Of a stretch of DNA of 64,000 bases, positions 26,484-35,008 are shown in pieces. Source of the stretch: Lachnospiraceae bacterium (GTDB lineage: Bacteria > Bacillota > Clostridia > Lachnospirales > Lachnospiraceae); contig JAJQCQ010000046.1 in the NCBI GenBank assembly GCA_021202635.1, positions 1 to 64,000 on the forward strand. The letters run 5' to 3'. The notes below the pieces were generated by a model. That model saw only the letters and a program-made list of their open reading frames with translations. It made no database searches and was not told the origin of the DNA. The translations under genes and the position numbers were made by a program. Positions within the stretch are counted from its first letter, which is position 1; every line of letters starts with the position of its first letter.

Positions 26484-27863
26484 CTATTTTTCCTCTGCCG
26501 GAAAAATCTTTTTCCAGTACATTTTCAGAAGAGCAACCGAAATCACGCACGCGATTCCATCCGTAAGCGGGCCTGCCCAGAGCACTCCCGTCACTCCCAT
26601 GATGTTCGAAAGAAGAATCATGGCGAACGGCACCAGAAAGATCTGTTTTGCAAATGTATTGATGGACGCCTGTACCGGCCTGCCGACAGACTGGAAGAAA
26701 ATGCTGGTACAGTATTGCAGCCCGTTTGCCACGCAAAGCATCAGAAAAATCCGCATACACATCACGGCAAATTCATTATAAAGCTCAGATTCCGAACCAA
26801 ACAGGGACACCAGAGTCATCGGACAAAGCTGGAAAATCACGGTAGCAAGAGCCATAAACAGGGTACTGATAATTACCGTAAACTTAAAGGTAGTCTTTGT
26901 GCGTTCAAATTTACCCGCGCCATAGTTATAACCCATGATCGGCTGTGATCCGGTAGAAATACCCTGCACCACATTTACTGCGACATTGCTGATCTTTATG
27001 GTAATGCCCATAGCTGCTACCGTGATATCCACCCCGTACTTTGACAGTGCGCCGTAGATGGCAAGCATGTTATTGGAAACAGCCGCAACCAATGCAAAGG
27101 AAAACTGCAGAATGCAGCTGGATGCCCCTAGACCGGCAATGCTTTTTATTACAGATAAATTGGGGCGGAAATATTTTTTTCGGATAGACACATTCTTAAA
27201 TCTGGGAATATAAGCCAATACCCAGATAACATTGATCAGCTCCCCGATCACCGTTGCAATGGCGGCTCCCCGCACGCCCCAGCCAAATCCCAGGCAAAAA
27301 AGCGCGTCCAGAACAATGTTCGAGCAGCAGGCCACCAGCAGACCGACCATCCCATAGGTAGCTCCTCCGTCCACGCGGACACTCGCGGTAACCGGATTGA
27401 GAACTGCCATAAGAGGGAATCCCAGGGTGATAACCGAGCCGTAAGCCATCGCATAAGGAAGGGATGTTTCTGTGGCACCAAACAGCATGCACAAAGGCTT
27501 CAGAAAAACCAGTGAAACTGCCATAAAGATCATCCCTATAATCAGAGATATGGTGAATGTGTTACATACGCCAGTGCACGCATTCTCCTGATTCCCCTTT
27601 CCCTGCTGAAGGCTCGTGTAAGACGCACAGCCGTCCCCCCAGAGAGTCGCAATTCCCAGCATGATAATCATCAATGGATTTATGATGTTTGTCGCGGTGT
27701 TTCCAAGATAGCCTACACTCTGCCCGATAAAAATCTGATCGACAATATTGTAAAGTGCATTCACGACCAACGCAATGGTGGCTGGAATCGCATAATGCGA
27801 AATCAATTTCCCAATGGGTTCTGTTCCCAATGGGTTCTGTTTAACCATTTCATTTTCGTTCAT
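26484..27863 (-). CDS. MATE-family multidrug efflux transporter
   Basis: 459 aa with twelve hydrophobic segments and the family motifs ALVVNALYNIVDQIFIGQSV and NVVQGISTGSQPIMGYNYGA. It exports drugs with Na+ or H+ antiport. ATG 27863 has GAGGA about ten bases upstream. Its early codons contain a 15-base tandem duplication (CCAATGGGTTCTGTT twice), giving two near-identical PLGTEP-type units. Predicted to be switched on by the neighbouring MerR protein. Confidence 0.92.
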   Translation of the reverse strand: MNENEMVKQNPLGTEPIGKLISHYAIPATIALVVNALYNIVDQIFIGQSVGYLGNTATNIINPLMIIMLGIATLWGDGCASYTSLQQGKGNQENACTGVCNTFTISLIIGMIFMAVSLVFLKPLCMLFGATETSLPYAMAYGSVITLGFPLMAVLNPVTASVRVDGGATYGMVGLLVACCSNIVLDALFCLGFGWGVRGAAIATVIGELINVIWVLAYIPRFKNVSIRKKYFRPNLSVIKSIAGLGASSCILQFSFALVAAVSNNMLAIYGALSKYGVDITVAAMGITIKISNVAVNVVQGISTGSQPIMGYNYGAGKFERTKTTFKFTVIISTLFMALATVIFQLCPMTLVSLFGSESELYNEFAVMCMRIFLMLCVANGLQYCTSIFFQSVGRPVQASINTFAKQIFLVPFAMILLSNIMGVTGVLWAGPLTDGIACVISVALLKMYWKKIFPAEEK

Positions 27864-27926
27864 AAATTTTCTATCCTCGCTTTCAAAATGATGCAGCTGT
27901 TTGCAGGCTATCAAGCCAGCTCTTTT

Positions 27927-27957
27927 ATTTTAAAGTCCACCATAATAGTGGAGTCAA
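27927..27957 (-). promoter_or_regulatory. MerR-type promoter (19-bp spacer with dyad) of the MATE gene
   Basis: On the minus strand TTGACT (27952-27957) and TAAAAT (27927-27932) are separated by 19 bases. The spacer contains the dyad CCAC-TATTATG-GTGG, which extends to TCCAC/GTGGA. Over-long spacers with a central palindrome are the hallmark of MerR-activated promoters, where the regulator untwists the DNA. Confidence 0.85.
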
Positions 27958-27965
27958 CAAAAAAA

Positions 27966-28001
27966 GACGCCGTAAAATACCCTGCAGGTATCTACGACGT
28001 C
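27966..28001 (-). terminator. Terminator downstream of the lon region
   Basis: GACG(T)CGTA-GATACC and GGTAT-TTTACGGCGTC form a hairpin on the minus strand, directly followed by seven T. It ends minus-strand transcription from lon before the MATE promoter begins. Confidence 0.7.
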
Positions 28002-28069
28002 TCCGTAATCAGAAAATCCAATCCAACTTCAAAAAATAGTCAAATGTACATTACTCTCTCCATATGAAA

Positions 28070-28290
28070 TCAGGCCTCCGTATCACTGCCCGTTTCTTCA
28101 GTAACTTCTTCCTCCGCATCAGAAGCATCAACCGCCTCATCAAGTATAGCCGCATCCATGCCAATCAGAGTAACTGTATTAATATCACCATTTTCATCCT
28201 TCGTTAACATCTTTCCACAATCTCATAATTTCAGCCGCCTGTTCAAGCGAATCACCGGTACAACGCCGAAAGCATACCGGTAAAACCGGA
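28070..28290 (-). pseudogene. C-terminal relic of an unrecognised protein
   Basis: The minus strand encodes DENGDINTVTLIGMDAAILD, then a Glu/Asp-rich tail ending TGSDTEA and stop. Upstream, in another frame, is SLEQAAEIMRLWKDVNEG, so a frameshift near 28200 is likely. I do not recognise the family. It lies between lon and its terminator. Confidence 0.4.
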
Positions 28291-28312
28291 ATTCGTACCG
28301 CATGCATGAATT

Positions 28313-30607
28313 TTAATCGTCCTTTTTTACACGCAAAGCTGTTTTATCCAGCACATCCTCTACCCTGTGAACCGGAATAATCTCCAGGCTCTTCTTTACT
28401 TCAGAAGGAACCTCATCAAGATCATTTTCGTTCTCCAGCGGAACCAGGACAGTCGTAATGCCAGCTCTCTGTGCCGCCATAAGCTTCTCCGGAAGGCCTC
28501 CGATCGGCATCACGAAGCCGCGCAGAGATACCTCTCCCGTCATTGCGATCTTCGGAGAAACTGCTTTCCCGGTCACAAGTGATGTAATCGCAGTGGTAAG
28601 GGTAATCCCGGCCGATGGGCCGTCCTTCGGCACCGCCCCGGAAGGAACATGAATATGCAGATCATTTTTCTCAAACAGTTCCGCCTTATCCGGATATCTG
28701 CTCTTCACGAGACTGACTGCAATCTGTACAGACTCCTTCATGACATCCCCAAGCTGTCCGGTGATAATGATGTTTCCTTTTCCCTTCGTAAACAACGCTT
28801 CTATAAACAGGATCTCCCCACCTGCCTGGGTCCATGCAAGGCCGGTCACTACGCCTGGCTGCTGATGTTCCAGTATCTGATCGTGCAAAAGGGGCTTCTG
28901 ATCCAAAAAATCGCGCAGCCGTCCTGGCGTAACCGATACCCGCCTGTCATTCCCTTCTACCAGGCGCACTGCCGCCACCCGGCAGAGGGTATCCAGTCTC
29001 TTCTTCAGGCCGCGAACGCCCGCTTCCATCGTATAGTCGGAAATGATCACACGCAGCGCGGCATCGGAAACCTTCAGATTATCCTTCTGAATCCCCATCT
29101 CTTCCATTGATTTCGGAAGCAAATGCCGTTTCGCAATCTGAAACTTATCAGAGGCCGTATATCCCGGAAACTGGATTACCTCCATACGATTCAGCAGCGG
29201 TTCCTGAATGGTATCTGTTGTATTTGCCGTGCAGACAAACAGTACATCCGAGAGATCATACGGCACGTTCATATAATGGTCGGTGAATGTGCTGTTCTGC
29301 TCCGGGTCAAGAACCTCCAGCAGCGCACTGGAAGGGTCCCCGCCATAATCTTTACAAAGCTTGTCCACCTCATCCAGCACCATCACCGGATTCGACACGC
29401 CGCTTCTTCTGATGCCCTCCATAATCCGCCCCGGCATGGCTCCGACATAAGTACGGCGATGTCCGCGGATCTCCGCCTCATCACGGATGCCGCCCAGACT
29501 CACGCGCACATATTCCCTGCCAAGAGCCTTTGCAATGCTCTGGCCGATGCTTGTCTTCCCTGTACCGGGAGCCCCGACGAAAAGCAAAATAGAACCGGAC
29601 TGCTTTTGATTCAGCGTCATCACTGCAAGCTGCTGCACAATCCTTCGTTTTACCTTATCAAGGCCAAAATGATCTGCATCAAGAATTTTTTGCGCTTCCT
29701 TCAGATCTACCGGCTGCATTTTTTCCTTTTTCCAGGAAAGCGAAGTCACAAAATCAAGATAATCGTACAGCATCCCATATTCGTGCCCATCCTTTCCCTC
29801 CTGCTTCATGCGGTTCAGGACCTTCACTGCCTCCGCGTGTGCCGTTTCATTCATCCCGGACGCTTTCATTTTCTTTTCAAATTTCCGCACATCGGAAATG
29901 TTTTCCGGATGCATCTCATCCAGCTCATTTTGTAAAAATTCAATCTGTTTCTTAATCGCCTGCTCGCGGTAAATCTTTTCGTTCTGGCTCTGCTGCGCAG
30001 CGGCTGCTTCTTTTTTTATTTTTTCCGCCTCAACGTACTGGTAAATTGCCTGTTCCAGGCGCTCTGTCCGCTCAGAGAGCGTATCTGCCGCCAGGATCTG
30101 GTATTTCTCTTCATTTGAATTCGTAAGCTGATATGACAGAGACGCCGTCATTTCCCCCAGGGAATCCCACTGCTGTATATAATTGCGTACAAGCAGGCTA
30201 AACTGCATATTCTGTGTGTTCTGTATGCTCTGAATAAATGCCGTTCTGGCATTGTCAAAATGCTTTGCCGCCTCTTCTGAAGTCAAATCCTCTACATCCG
30301 GACGCTTACTCAGCGTCACTTCAATCGTCCCATTGGCTGCATCGATCGAGTCAATATTCACACGGCTGCCGGTTTTGATTTTCACATTTCCTTCTTTATC
30401 AACCGTCTCAATTGTACCGGTTATGCCAATCGGATAAAAATCATCTGACTGCATGTCCTCCCGCGCTTTGTCCTCTTTCAGCATCAGAAACACCACAGTC
30501 TGTCCCTGTTCTCCGGTGGCCTGCGATACCTCCTGAAAGTATTTCCCGTCAAAGTACAGATGAATCTCTGGAACAATCACAATATTATAATAAGGAACAA
30601 TAATCAT
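28313..30607 (-). CDS. lon: ATP-dependent protease La (Lon)
   Basis: 764 aa, the usual length. Residues about 1-190 are the substrate-binding LON domain, then a coiled-coil (IKKQIEFLQNELDEMHPENI). The AAA+ module has Walker A LFVGAPGTGKTS and Walker B VMVLDEVDKL. The C-terminal protease domain has the catalytic Ser in PKDGPSAGITL and the Lys about 42 residues later (GLPEKLMAAQRAG). It degrades damaged and regulatory proteins in the cytoplasm. SD GGGAG precedes the ATG. A CIRCE-like site over its promoter suggests HrcA control. Confidence 0.96.
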   Translation of the reverse strand: MIIVPYYNIVIVPEIHLYFDGKYFQEVSQATGEQGQTVVFLMLKEDKAREDMQSDDFYPIGITGTIETVDKEGNVKIKTGSRVNIDSIDAANGTIEVTLSKRPDVEDLTSEEAAKHFDNARTAFIQSIQNTQNMQFSLLVRNYIQQWDSLGEMTASLSYQLTNSNEEKYQILAADTLSERTERLEQAIYQYVEAEKIKKEAAAAQQSQNEKIYREQAIKKQIEFLQNELDEMHPENISDVRKFEKKMKASGMNETAHAEAVKVLNRMKQEGKDGHEYGMLYDYLDFVTSLSWKKEKMQPVDLKEAQKILDADHFGLDKVKRRIVQQLAVMTLNQKQSGSILLFVGAPGTGKTSIGQSIAKALGREYVRVSLGGIRDEAEIRGHRRTYVGAMPGRIMEGIRRSGVSNPVMVLDEVDKLCKDYGGDPSSALLEVLDPEQNSTFTDHYMNVPYDLSDVLFVCTANTTDTIQEPLLNRMEVIQFPGYTASDKFQIAKRHLLPKSMEEMGIQKDNLKVSDAALRVIISDYTMEAGVRGLKKRLDTLCRVAAVRLVEGNDRRVSVTPGRLRDFLDQKPLLHDQILEHQQPGVVTGLAWTQAGGEILFIEALFTKGKGNIIITGQLGDVMKESVQIAVSLVKSRYPDKAELFEKNDLHIHVPSGAVPKDGPSAGITLTTAITSLVTGKAVSPKIAMTGEVSLRGFVMPIGGLPEKLMAAQRAGITTVLVPLENENDLDEVPSEVKKSLEIIPVHRVEDVLDKTALRVKKDD

Positions 30608-30700
30608 TGCTATCTCCCTTCACATTGATCGCAAACGAAATACATGGCATGCTTGTACCACATATTCAGATTCTCTCATGCTTCGTTTTTTGTTATATGG

Positions 30701-30742
30701 AATATAGCACACTTATCAGCACTCGTCAATGGTGATTGCTAG
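30701..30742 (-). promoter_or_regulatory. lon promoter with CIRCE-like HrcA operator
   Basis: Minus-strand TTGACG (30724-30729), 17-base spacer, TATATT (30701-30706). Across the -35 lies TCAGCACTC-N9-GATTGCTAG (30716-30742, plus strand), matching the CIRCE consensus TTAGCACTC-N9-GAGTGCTAA at 8 of 9 and 7 of 9 positions. Confidence 0.7.
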
Positions 30743-30923
30743 CAATTTATGATTATTTTATAATCCTAATGTCATTTCATAACTCACGCCTGGCAGTTCC
30801 CACACGCTGCCAGGCATTCCCTCAAAACAAAAGCTTTACGCTTCGATAAAAGGATCCATTTTTTCTAGCACAGGTACTTTTTCTGATTTATGGATATAAC
30901 AAAATCACACACTAAACGATCTT

Positions 30924-30951
30924 CAGGCCGGATAAGAAACTATCCGGCCTG
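30924..30951. terminator. Terminator after the DUF2798 gene
   Basis: CAGGCCGGATA pairs with TATCCGGCCTG (11 bp perfect) around AGAAAC. It belongs to the same hairpin type as 25453-25490. Confidence 0.75.
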
Positions 30952-30972
30952 TTTTACCATATAGTTTTATTT

Positions 30973-31509
30973 TTACTGCCGAAACATCTTTTTAAAAATA
31001 GTTCTTACCAACGGCTGGATGAAGAACAGCTGGCTGAAAAATGCAAATGGGAAATTATAGCATACCAGCTTCAGCCAATTCGCCAGAAATGTCAGGATAT
31101 GGAAGCCATTGTAATACGGATAGTAAAACAGAGCGGCCAGAAAGCTCATCACAGGAACCATCAAGCCGACCGTTGCGCAGATGACGGCGCTTTCAAAAAT
31201 TACCGGATGAGTCTCCTTCGGGTCGAAGTTCATGCAGGCGAGCTTGAATGAGCACGGACTTCCGAGCATACACTCCAGCGCATAGGCAAAGCAAAACTCG
31301 ATCAGGATCAATGCCCATATGGGCAGCATTCGACCGAACATGTACACACCACCCTGCGCCTGGATGGCATGAAGGACGCTATCGGCGCCAGTCACTTCCA
31401 TGAGTGTCGCTCCGTTGATGACATACAGGCTGTAGAATACGTATCCGTGTACGGTAATGATGACAGTGATAAGTGCGAAAATCATTCGCTGAAACTGATT
31501 CTTGGGCAT
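30973..31509 (-). CDS. DUF2798-type integral membrane protein
   Basis: 178 aa with four hydrophobic helices (FALITVIITVHGYVFYSLYV; IWALILIEFCFAYALECML; VICATVGLMVPVMSFLAALF; NFPFAFFSQLFFIQPLV). The MPKNQFQRMIF start and the 'PLVR-x-IF' end fit the DUF2798 family of unknown function. SD AAGGAG lies eight bases before the ATG. Monocistronic with its own terminator. It has no cue to function from neighbours. Confidence 0.8.
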   Translation of the reverse strand: MPKNQFQRMIFALITVIITVHGYVFYSLYVINGATLMEVTGADSVLHAIQAQGGVYMFGRMLPIWALILIEFCFAYALECMLGSPCSFKLACMNFDPKETHPVIFESAVICATVGLMVPVMSFLAALFYYPYYNGFHILTFLANWLKLVCYNFPFAFFSQLFFIQPLVRTIFKKMFRQ

Positions 31510-31829
31510 CTCTTTTTCTCCTTCTTTTTTAATCTATGTAACCATTCGTAAAAGCATAACAGGAGTCTCAAATGACTGAGCACTGTCCAATAAAACAACA
31601 AAAAAACACAAGCATCTATCACGCAATCAGATCAGTTATTACATAATTCCGTGATCAGATTTACGTGCATAGCACTACTTGTGTCATTCATGTGTTTATT
31701 ATTCAATTATGCTTTTGAACACCGTCCAATATTTTACTGATTTTCATCTTAAAAAACAACAGACGTATTTCACAAAAAATCGGCGGGAAATGATTGGTCA
31801 TATTGACGGCGAATCTGCTTTGACCAATT

Positions 31830-31975
31830 ATACTTGATACAAGCGGCAAATCTATTACATGTCCCTGGCAAGCTTCATGCAGAATATCATGGCGTCCTGG
31901 GTAAAAGTTCAGGGAAACATCATTGATCTCCGCAAGCGGAGCGAACTTCTTGTAAGCTATATTATTCAATGGCGA
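31830..31975 (-). pseudogene. Alpha/beta hydrolase (lysophospholipase-like) C-terminal relic
   Basis: The minus strand reads AYKKFAPLAEINDVSLNFYP, GRHDILHEA. The catalytic-His end of serine aminopeptidase S33 hydrolases reads much like this (Val-x-Leu-x-x-Tyr-Pro-Gly-x-x-H-E/D-I-L-x-E). It is partly inside the 3' end of hsp20, so the fusion came from a deletion. The 31510-31702 interval holds nothing I recognise. Confidence 0.4.
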
Positions 31976-32402
31976 TATACTTATTTTCTTCAACTACCGG
32001 CTGCTGGACTTTCTTCGGCACGGTAAGGATCAGGATGCCGTTCTCGAATTTCGCCTTGATGTCTTCCTGTTTTACATCTTCTCCCACGTAGAACGATCTG
32101 CTGAAGGTACCAGCATAGCGTTCACGGCGAACATACTTACCGTTGCTGTCTTTCTGATCATTATTTGTATTCGTGGATGCCTGGATCGTCAGATATCCAT
32201 CCTTCAGCTCGGCCTTGACATCCTCCTTATTGATACCCGGAAGATTCATCGTCAGCTCATAATCGCTGTCACTCTCTTTCACGTCCGTTCTCATCAGGTC
32301 TGTCTGCCCTCTGGATGCGTTTGTACGGTAAAACGGCTCATGAAAGAAATCATCAAAAAACTCATCCCACAAATTTTCTCTGTAAATACTCGGTCTCAAC
32401 AT
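31962..32402 (-). CDS. hsp20: Hsp20/alpha-crystallin small heat-shock protein
   Basis: 146 aa. An N-terminal Phe-rich segment (NLWDEFFDDFFHEPFYR) is followed by an alpha-crystallin domain (residues about 38-135) with YELTMNLPGINKEDVKAELK, GTFSRSFYVGEDVKQEDIKA and the A-x-x-x-N-G-I/V-L motif in FENGILILTVPKK. It is an ATP-independent holdase chaperone. SD AAAGGAGAG precedes the ATG. The promoter carries a CIRCE half-palindrome, pairing it with lon in one heat-shock regulon. Confidence 0.95.
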   Translation of the reverse strand: MLRPSIYRENLWDEFFDDFFHEPFYRTNASRGQTDLMRTDVKESDSDYELTMNLPGINKEDVKAELKDGYLTIQASTNTNNDQKDSNGKYVRRERYAGTFSRSFYVGEDVKQEDIKAKFENGILILTVPKKVQQPVVEENKYIAIE

Positions 32403-32514
32403 ATCTCATCTCTCCTTTTATCATTCACAACAATTTTGTTATTATTTGTATTGGAACCGGATTCAAAATGAAATCTGTTTATATTTTTCATCTCTCTTCC
32501 TTTGTTCTATGAGG

Positions 32515-32557
32515 GTTATAACACATTTTGTTAGCCATGTCAAGCTTCGAGTGCTAA
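32515..32557 (-). promoter_or_regulatory. hsp20 promoter with CIRCE-like HrcA operator
   Basis: Minus-strand TTGACA (32538-32543), 17-base spacer, TATAAC (32515-32520). TTAGCCATG-N9-GAGTGCTAA (32531-32557, plus strand) has a perfect right CIRCE half and a 6 of 9 left half, overlapping the -35. Confidence 0.75.
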
Positions 32558-32600
32558 TTTTGTGTAAAAAATTTGTGAATCGTCTGATTATTTGCATCTT

Positions 32601-33280
32601 TTATAATTTCTGCCGCAACGGACTAGCCGAATGAGTCACTTTCTCAGCCAGTTTTTTATAGCCCATATCTCTCAGATCATCCTGCAGAATGGGTACAGAC
32701 TGCGTGGACTCCGGTCCGACAATCAGCTCTGTAATAACATTTTCCATTTGTGGATGGAAACAGCGCAGCAGAACGGCTCCCGAAACAGCTCCGTACCAGA
32801 GCATTCCCTTAAGTTTAGCATCGTATCATCGAAAATCCCCGCCACATTATCAATATTCTTTCCAAGATTAGCCAGAATCTCTTTGGCGTTTTCCGGTGTG
32901 TTTTCAAACGGAACCACCTGAAATTTGATGCCTGGGCAGCGCTTCTGAATTTCAGGCCAGAGCTGCATCAGAATATGTACCGGTGTTGTGGAAGAGGAAC
33001 CCAGACGAATGACACACACATCCTCCTGCATGGCATTCTTTGCACGGGTGACGGAATCCTTGCAATACTGGATAATGTATTTGCCGTCCTGATACAAAGA
33101 TTTTCCGGCTTTGGTCAGGGCAAGTCCCCAGTGCGTCCGCTCAAATAATTTGACATTCAGGTTTGCTTCCAGCAGGTTAATCTGTTTGATGACTGCCGTG
33201 GGGTAATATAGGATTCTTCCGCTGCTTTATTAAAACTCCCCGCGTCCGCTACACGAATAAAGGTTTCACTGGCTTATGCG
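32601..33280 (-). pseudogene. LysR-family regulator, multiply frameshifted
   Basis: Starting near 33275 the HTH reads ETFIRVADAGSFNKAAEESY, ITP. A one-base loss near 33207 (CCCC for CCCCC) shifts the frame to AVIKQINLLEANLNVKLFER. The effector domain continues (IRLGSSSTTPVHILMQLWPE; IKFQVVPFENTPENAKEILA), with another frameshift near 32725-32760 before GYKKLAEKVTHSASPL. It is a paralogue of the intact LysR at 35009. At its 5' end lies a perfect inverted repeat shared with the PPOX-like gene. Confidence 0.8.
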
Positions 33281-33303
33281 AATGTTCGGATAAGCCAGTG
33301 AAA
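33264..33303. repeat. Perfect 14-bp inverted repeat over the PPOX-like start
   Basis: TTTCACTGGCTTAT and ATAAGCCAGTGAAA flank a 12-base loop. The right arm contains the GTG start codon of the plus-strand gene, and the left arm encodes early codons of the LysR relic. In RNA this would bury the start. Confidence 0.75.
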
Positions 33304-33693
33304 GAAGCTTTAGAGTATTTGAAATCCTGCGGAACATTCTATCTTGCCACCAGCGAAGATGGTCAGGCTCATGTACGGCCTTTCGGCGCGGTTTGTGAAT
33401 ATGAAGGCAAACTTTATATCGTCACAAACAACCAGAAAAAAGTATACCAGCAGATGAAAAAAAATGGTAAAGTCGAAATCTGCGCAATGCACAAGGGAAC
33501 CTGGATTCGTGTGGAAGGCGAAGTAAAAGAGGATCTTCGGCGCGAAGCAAGGGTGGCCATGATGGAGGCCAACAAGGCATCATTGAGCAGCATGTATACA
33601 GTAGATGACAACCTGATGACAGTATTTGCTTTTGAGCATGGCACTGCTACCATCTATTCCTTTACGGCAGAACCCAAAATTATGGAATTTTAA
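33298..33693 (+). CDS. Pyridoxamine 5'-phosphate oxidase-like flavin protein
   Basis: 131 aa of the PPOX-like split-barrel superfamily (general-stress-protein-26 type). Features are CGTFYLATSEDGQAHVRPFG, LYIVTNNQKKVYQQMKKNGK, VEICAMHKGTWIRVEGEV and a C-terminal SFTAEPKIMEF. These bind FMN or F420 and reduce small molecules; the substrate is unknown. The frame begins with GTG at 33298 with no SD, within a strong hairpin. The true start may have been lost, though the N-terminus aligns with intact relatives. The divergent LysR relic may once have regulated it. Confidence 0.8.
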   Translation: MKEALEYLKSCGTFYLATSEDGQAHVRPFGAVCEYEGKLYIVTNNQKKVYQQMKKNGKVEICAMHKGTWIRVEGEVKEDLRREARVAMMEANKASLSSMYTVDDNLMTVFAFEHGTATIYSFTAEPKIMEF

Positions 33694-33805
33694 AACATAA
33701 ACAGCTTTATTGTCAGTATCAGTATAACAAAACGGGGAACTGCGGAAGAATTTTCTTCGCTGTCCCCTTTTTCTATCATACTCTGCTCCCCAGTTAAAGC
33801 AGTTT

Positions 33806-34109
33806 TTAAAATTCTTTCAACGTGAAACTCACTTCCCACAGCCCCTTATAACTCGTATCCGCCGTCTCCGTATCAAAATAATCCACCGCAATCTTTTCCT
33901 GCTGCTTGAACCCGGTCAGCAGTTTCAGCCACTTCGACGTGATATGGAAATGCCCCCTCACTTCGTTCGGCGACAAGTCGCGTTGCCCATTCCAATGCGC
34001 TTCGCGCAGGGCAACGCTCGAAGAATTTCACCGCAATGCTCCGCACGCCCAGCCGCACCACATCCCTCTGCGTCATCCCATCAAACGTCAGATAATATGT
34101 AATTGACAT
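33806..34109 (-). pseudogene. Phage tail protein relic, copy 1, split by a hairpin element
   Basis: Starts MSITYYLTFDGMTQRDVVRL, GVRSIAVKFF, is interrupted by hairpin element E1, then in another frame reads HFHITSKWLKLLTGFKQQEK, IAVDYFDTETADTSYKGLWE and ends VSFTLKEF. The same 3' end occurs at 43411 and 62632. It has an in-frame loss of 18 codons relative to the 62632 copy. It is a siphophage structural gene fragment, type unassigned. Confidence 0.65.
33954..34020 (-). repeat. Hairpin element E1 (same family as E2 at 62405)
   Basis: On the plus strand GCGTTGCCC (33980-33988) pairs with GGGCAACGC (34009-34017). It encloses the hairpin TGCGC-TTC-GCGCA, and a second hairpin GCGAC-AA-GTCGC lies next to it. 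Element E2 shares the loop bases but has GCACCGCCC/GGGCGGTGC, so three stem pairs have changed on both sides. Confidence 0.8.
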
Positions 34110-34114
34110 CAGTT

Positions 34115-34939
34115 TTAATCTGCCGGAACAAAACGGCCAAGGTTCTTCTCCTGATCAGCAAGGCTCATATTGAAAAACCGGGTTCCTTTGTCAATGTCCC
34201 GTATGGCCTCCATTTCATCCTCTGTCAGCGCAAAATCGAAAATGTCAAAGTTGTCACGAATATGCTGCGGATTAGTTGATTTCGGGAAAATAATATTGCT
34301 CTCCTGGATATGCCACCGTAATATAACCTGGACATTGGTTTTCCCATATTTATTTCCAATTTCAGAAAATACCGGTTCATTGATCAGTGCCGGATCGCCG
34401 TGTCCGATAGGATACCAGCTTTCAATTACTATCCCATAGGGAGCCAGACGTTTCTTCAACGCATTCTGCTGATAGTACGGATGGCAATCCACCTGTAAAA
34501 CAGACGGTTTAATCGTAGCTGCTTTGCAGATTTCCTCCAGGCGTTCCGATTCAAAGTTGGAAATTCCAATGGAACAGACTTTCCCAGAAGCAACCGCTTT
34601 TTCCATATCACGCCATGCACCCAGATAGTCGCCAAACTGCTGGTGCAGGAGCAGCAGATCAATATACTCTGTATCCAGTCTGGAAAGCATTTTATCAATG
34701 GCTGCCATTGTTTTCCCTTCCCCATATTCGCTAGGCCACAGCTTTGTTGTGATCCAGATTTCTTCGCGGGCTATGCCGCTGTCCTTTACCGCTTTTCCCA
34801 CGCTGCGCTCATTCTGATAAGCGTGAGCGGTATCAATGTGGCGATATCCCATTTTCAGGGCTTCCGTCACTGCGTCATAAGTTGCTTTTCCTTCCGGCAC
34901 CATATAGACGCCCATACCAAACTGCGGGATTTTACTCAC
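34115..34939 (-). CDS. Aldo/keto reductase, start uncertain
   Basis: About 275 aa of the AKR TIM barrel: IPQFGMGVYMVPEG, GYRHIDTAHAYQNE (Asp and Tyr of the tetrad), WITTKLWPSE (Lys) and DLLLLHQQFG (His). The C-terminal NADPH site IFPKSTNPQHIRDN is intact. It reduces aldehydes or ketones with NADPH. No ideal start exists: GTG 34939 lies two bases after GGAGAA. An ATG at about 34971 would need a one-base shift near TTCTTCCG to reach this frame, so an N-terminal frameshift is possible. It is divergent from the LysR gene, its likely regulator. Confidence 0.85.
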   Translation of the reverse strand: MSKIPQFGMGVYMVPEGKATYDAVTEALKMGYRHIDTAHAYQNERSVGKAVKDSGIAREEIWITTKLWPSEYGEGKTMAAIDKMLSRLDTEYIDLLLLHQQFGDYLGAWRDMEKAVASGKVCSIGISNFESERLEEICKAATIKPSVLQVDCHPYYQQNALKKRLAPYGIVIESWYPIGHGDPALINEPVFSEIGNKYGKTNVQVILRWHIQESNIIFPKSTNPQHIRDNFDIFDFALTEDEMEAIRDIDKGTRFFNMSLADQEKNLGRFVPAD

Positions 34940-35008
34940 TTCTCCTTGATTCGGAAGAACAGATATGTTATCATGGCATAAAGTATAAACCTTATGCAGG
35001 AGGCATTC

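Noticed and set aside
28649..29935. Plus-strand ORFs opposite lon
   Set aside because: Shadow frames of a well-conserved gene.
31703..31993. Whole 96-aa ORF downstream of hsp20 as a gene
   Set aside because: It starts inside hsp20 without an SD; only a short hydrolase-like segment is recognisable, so I list it as a relic.
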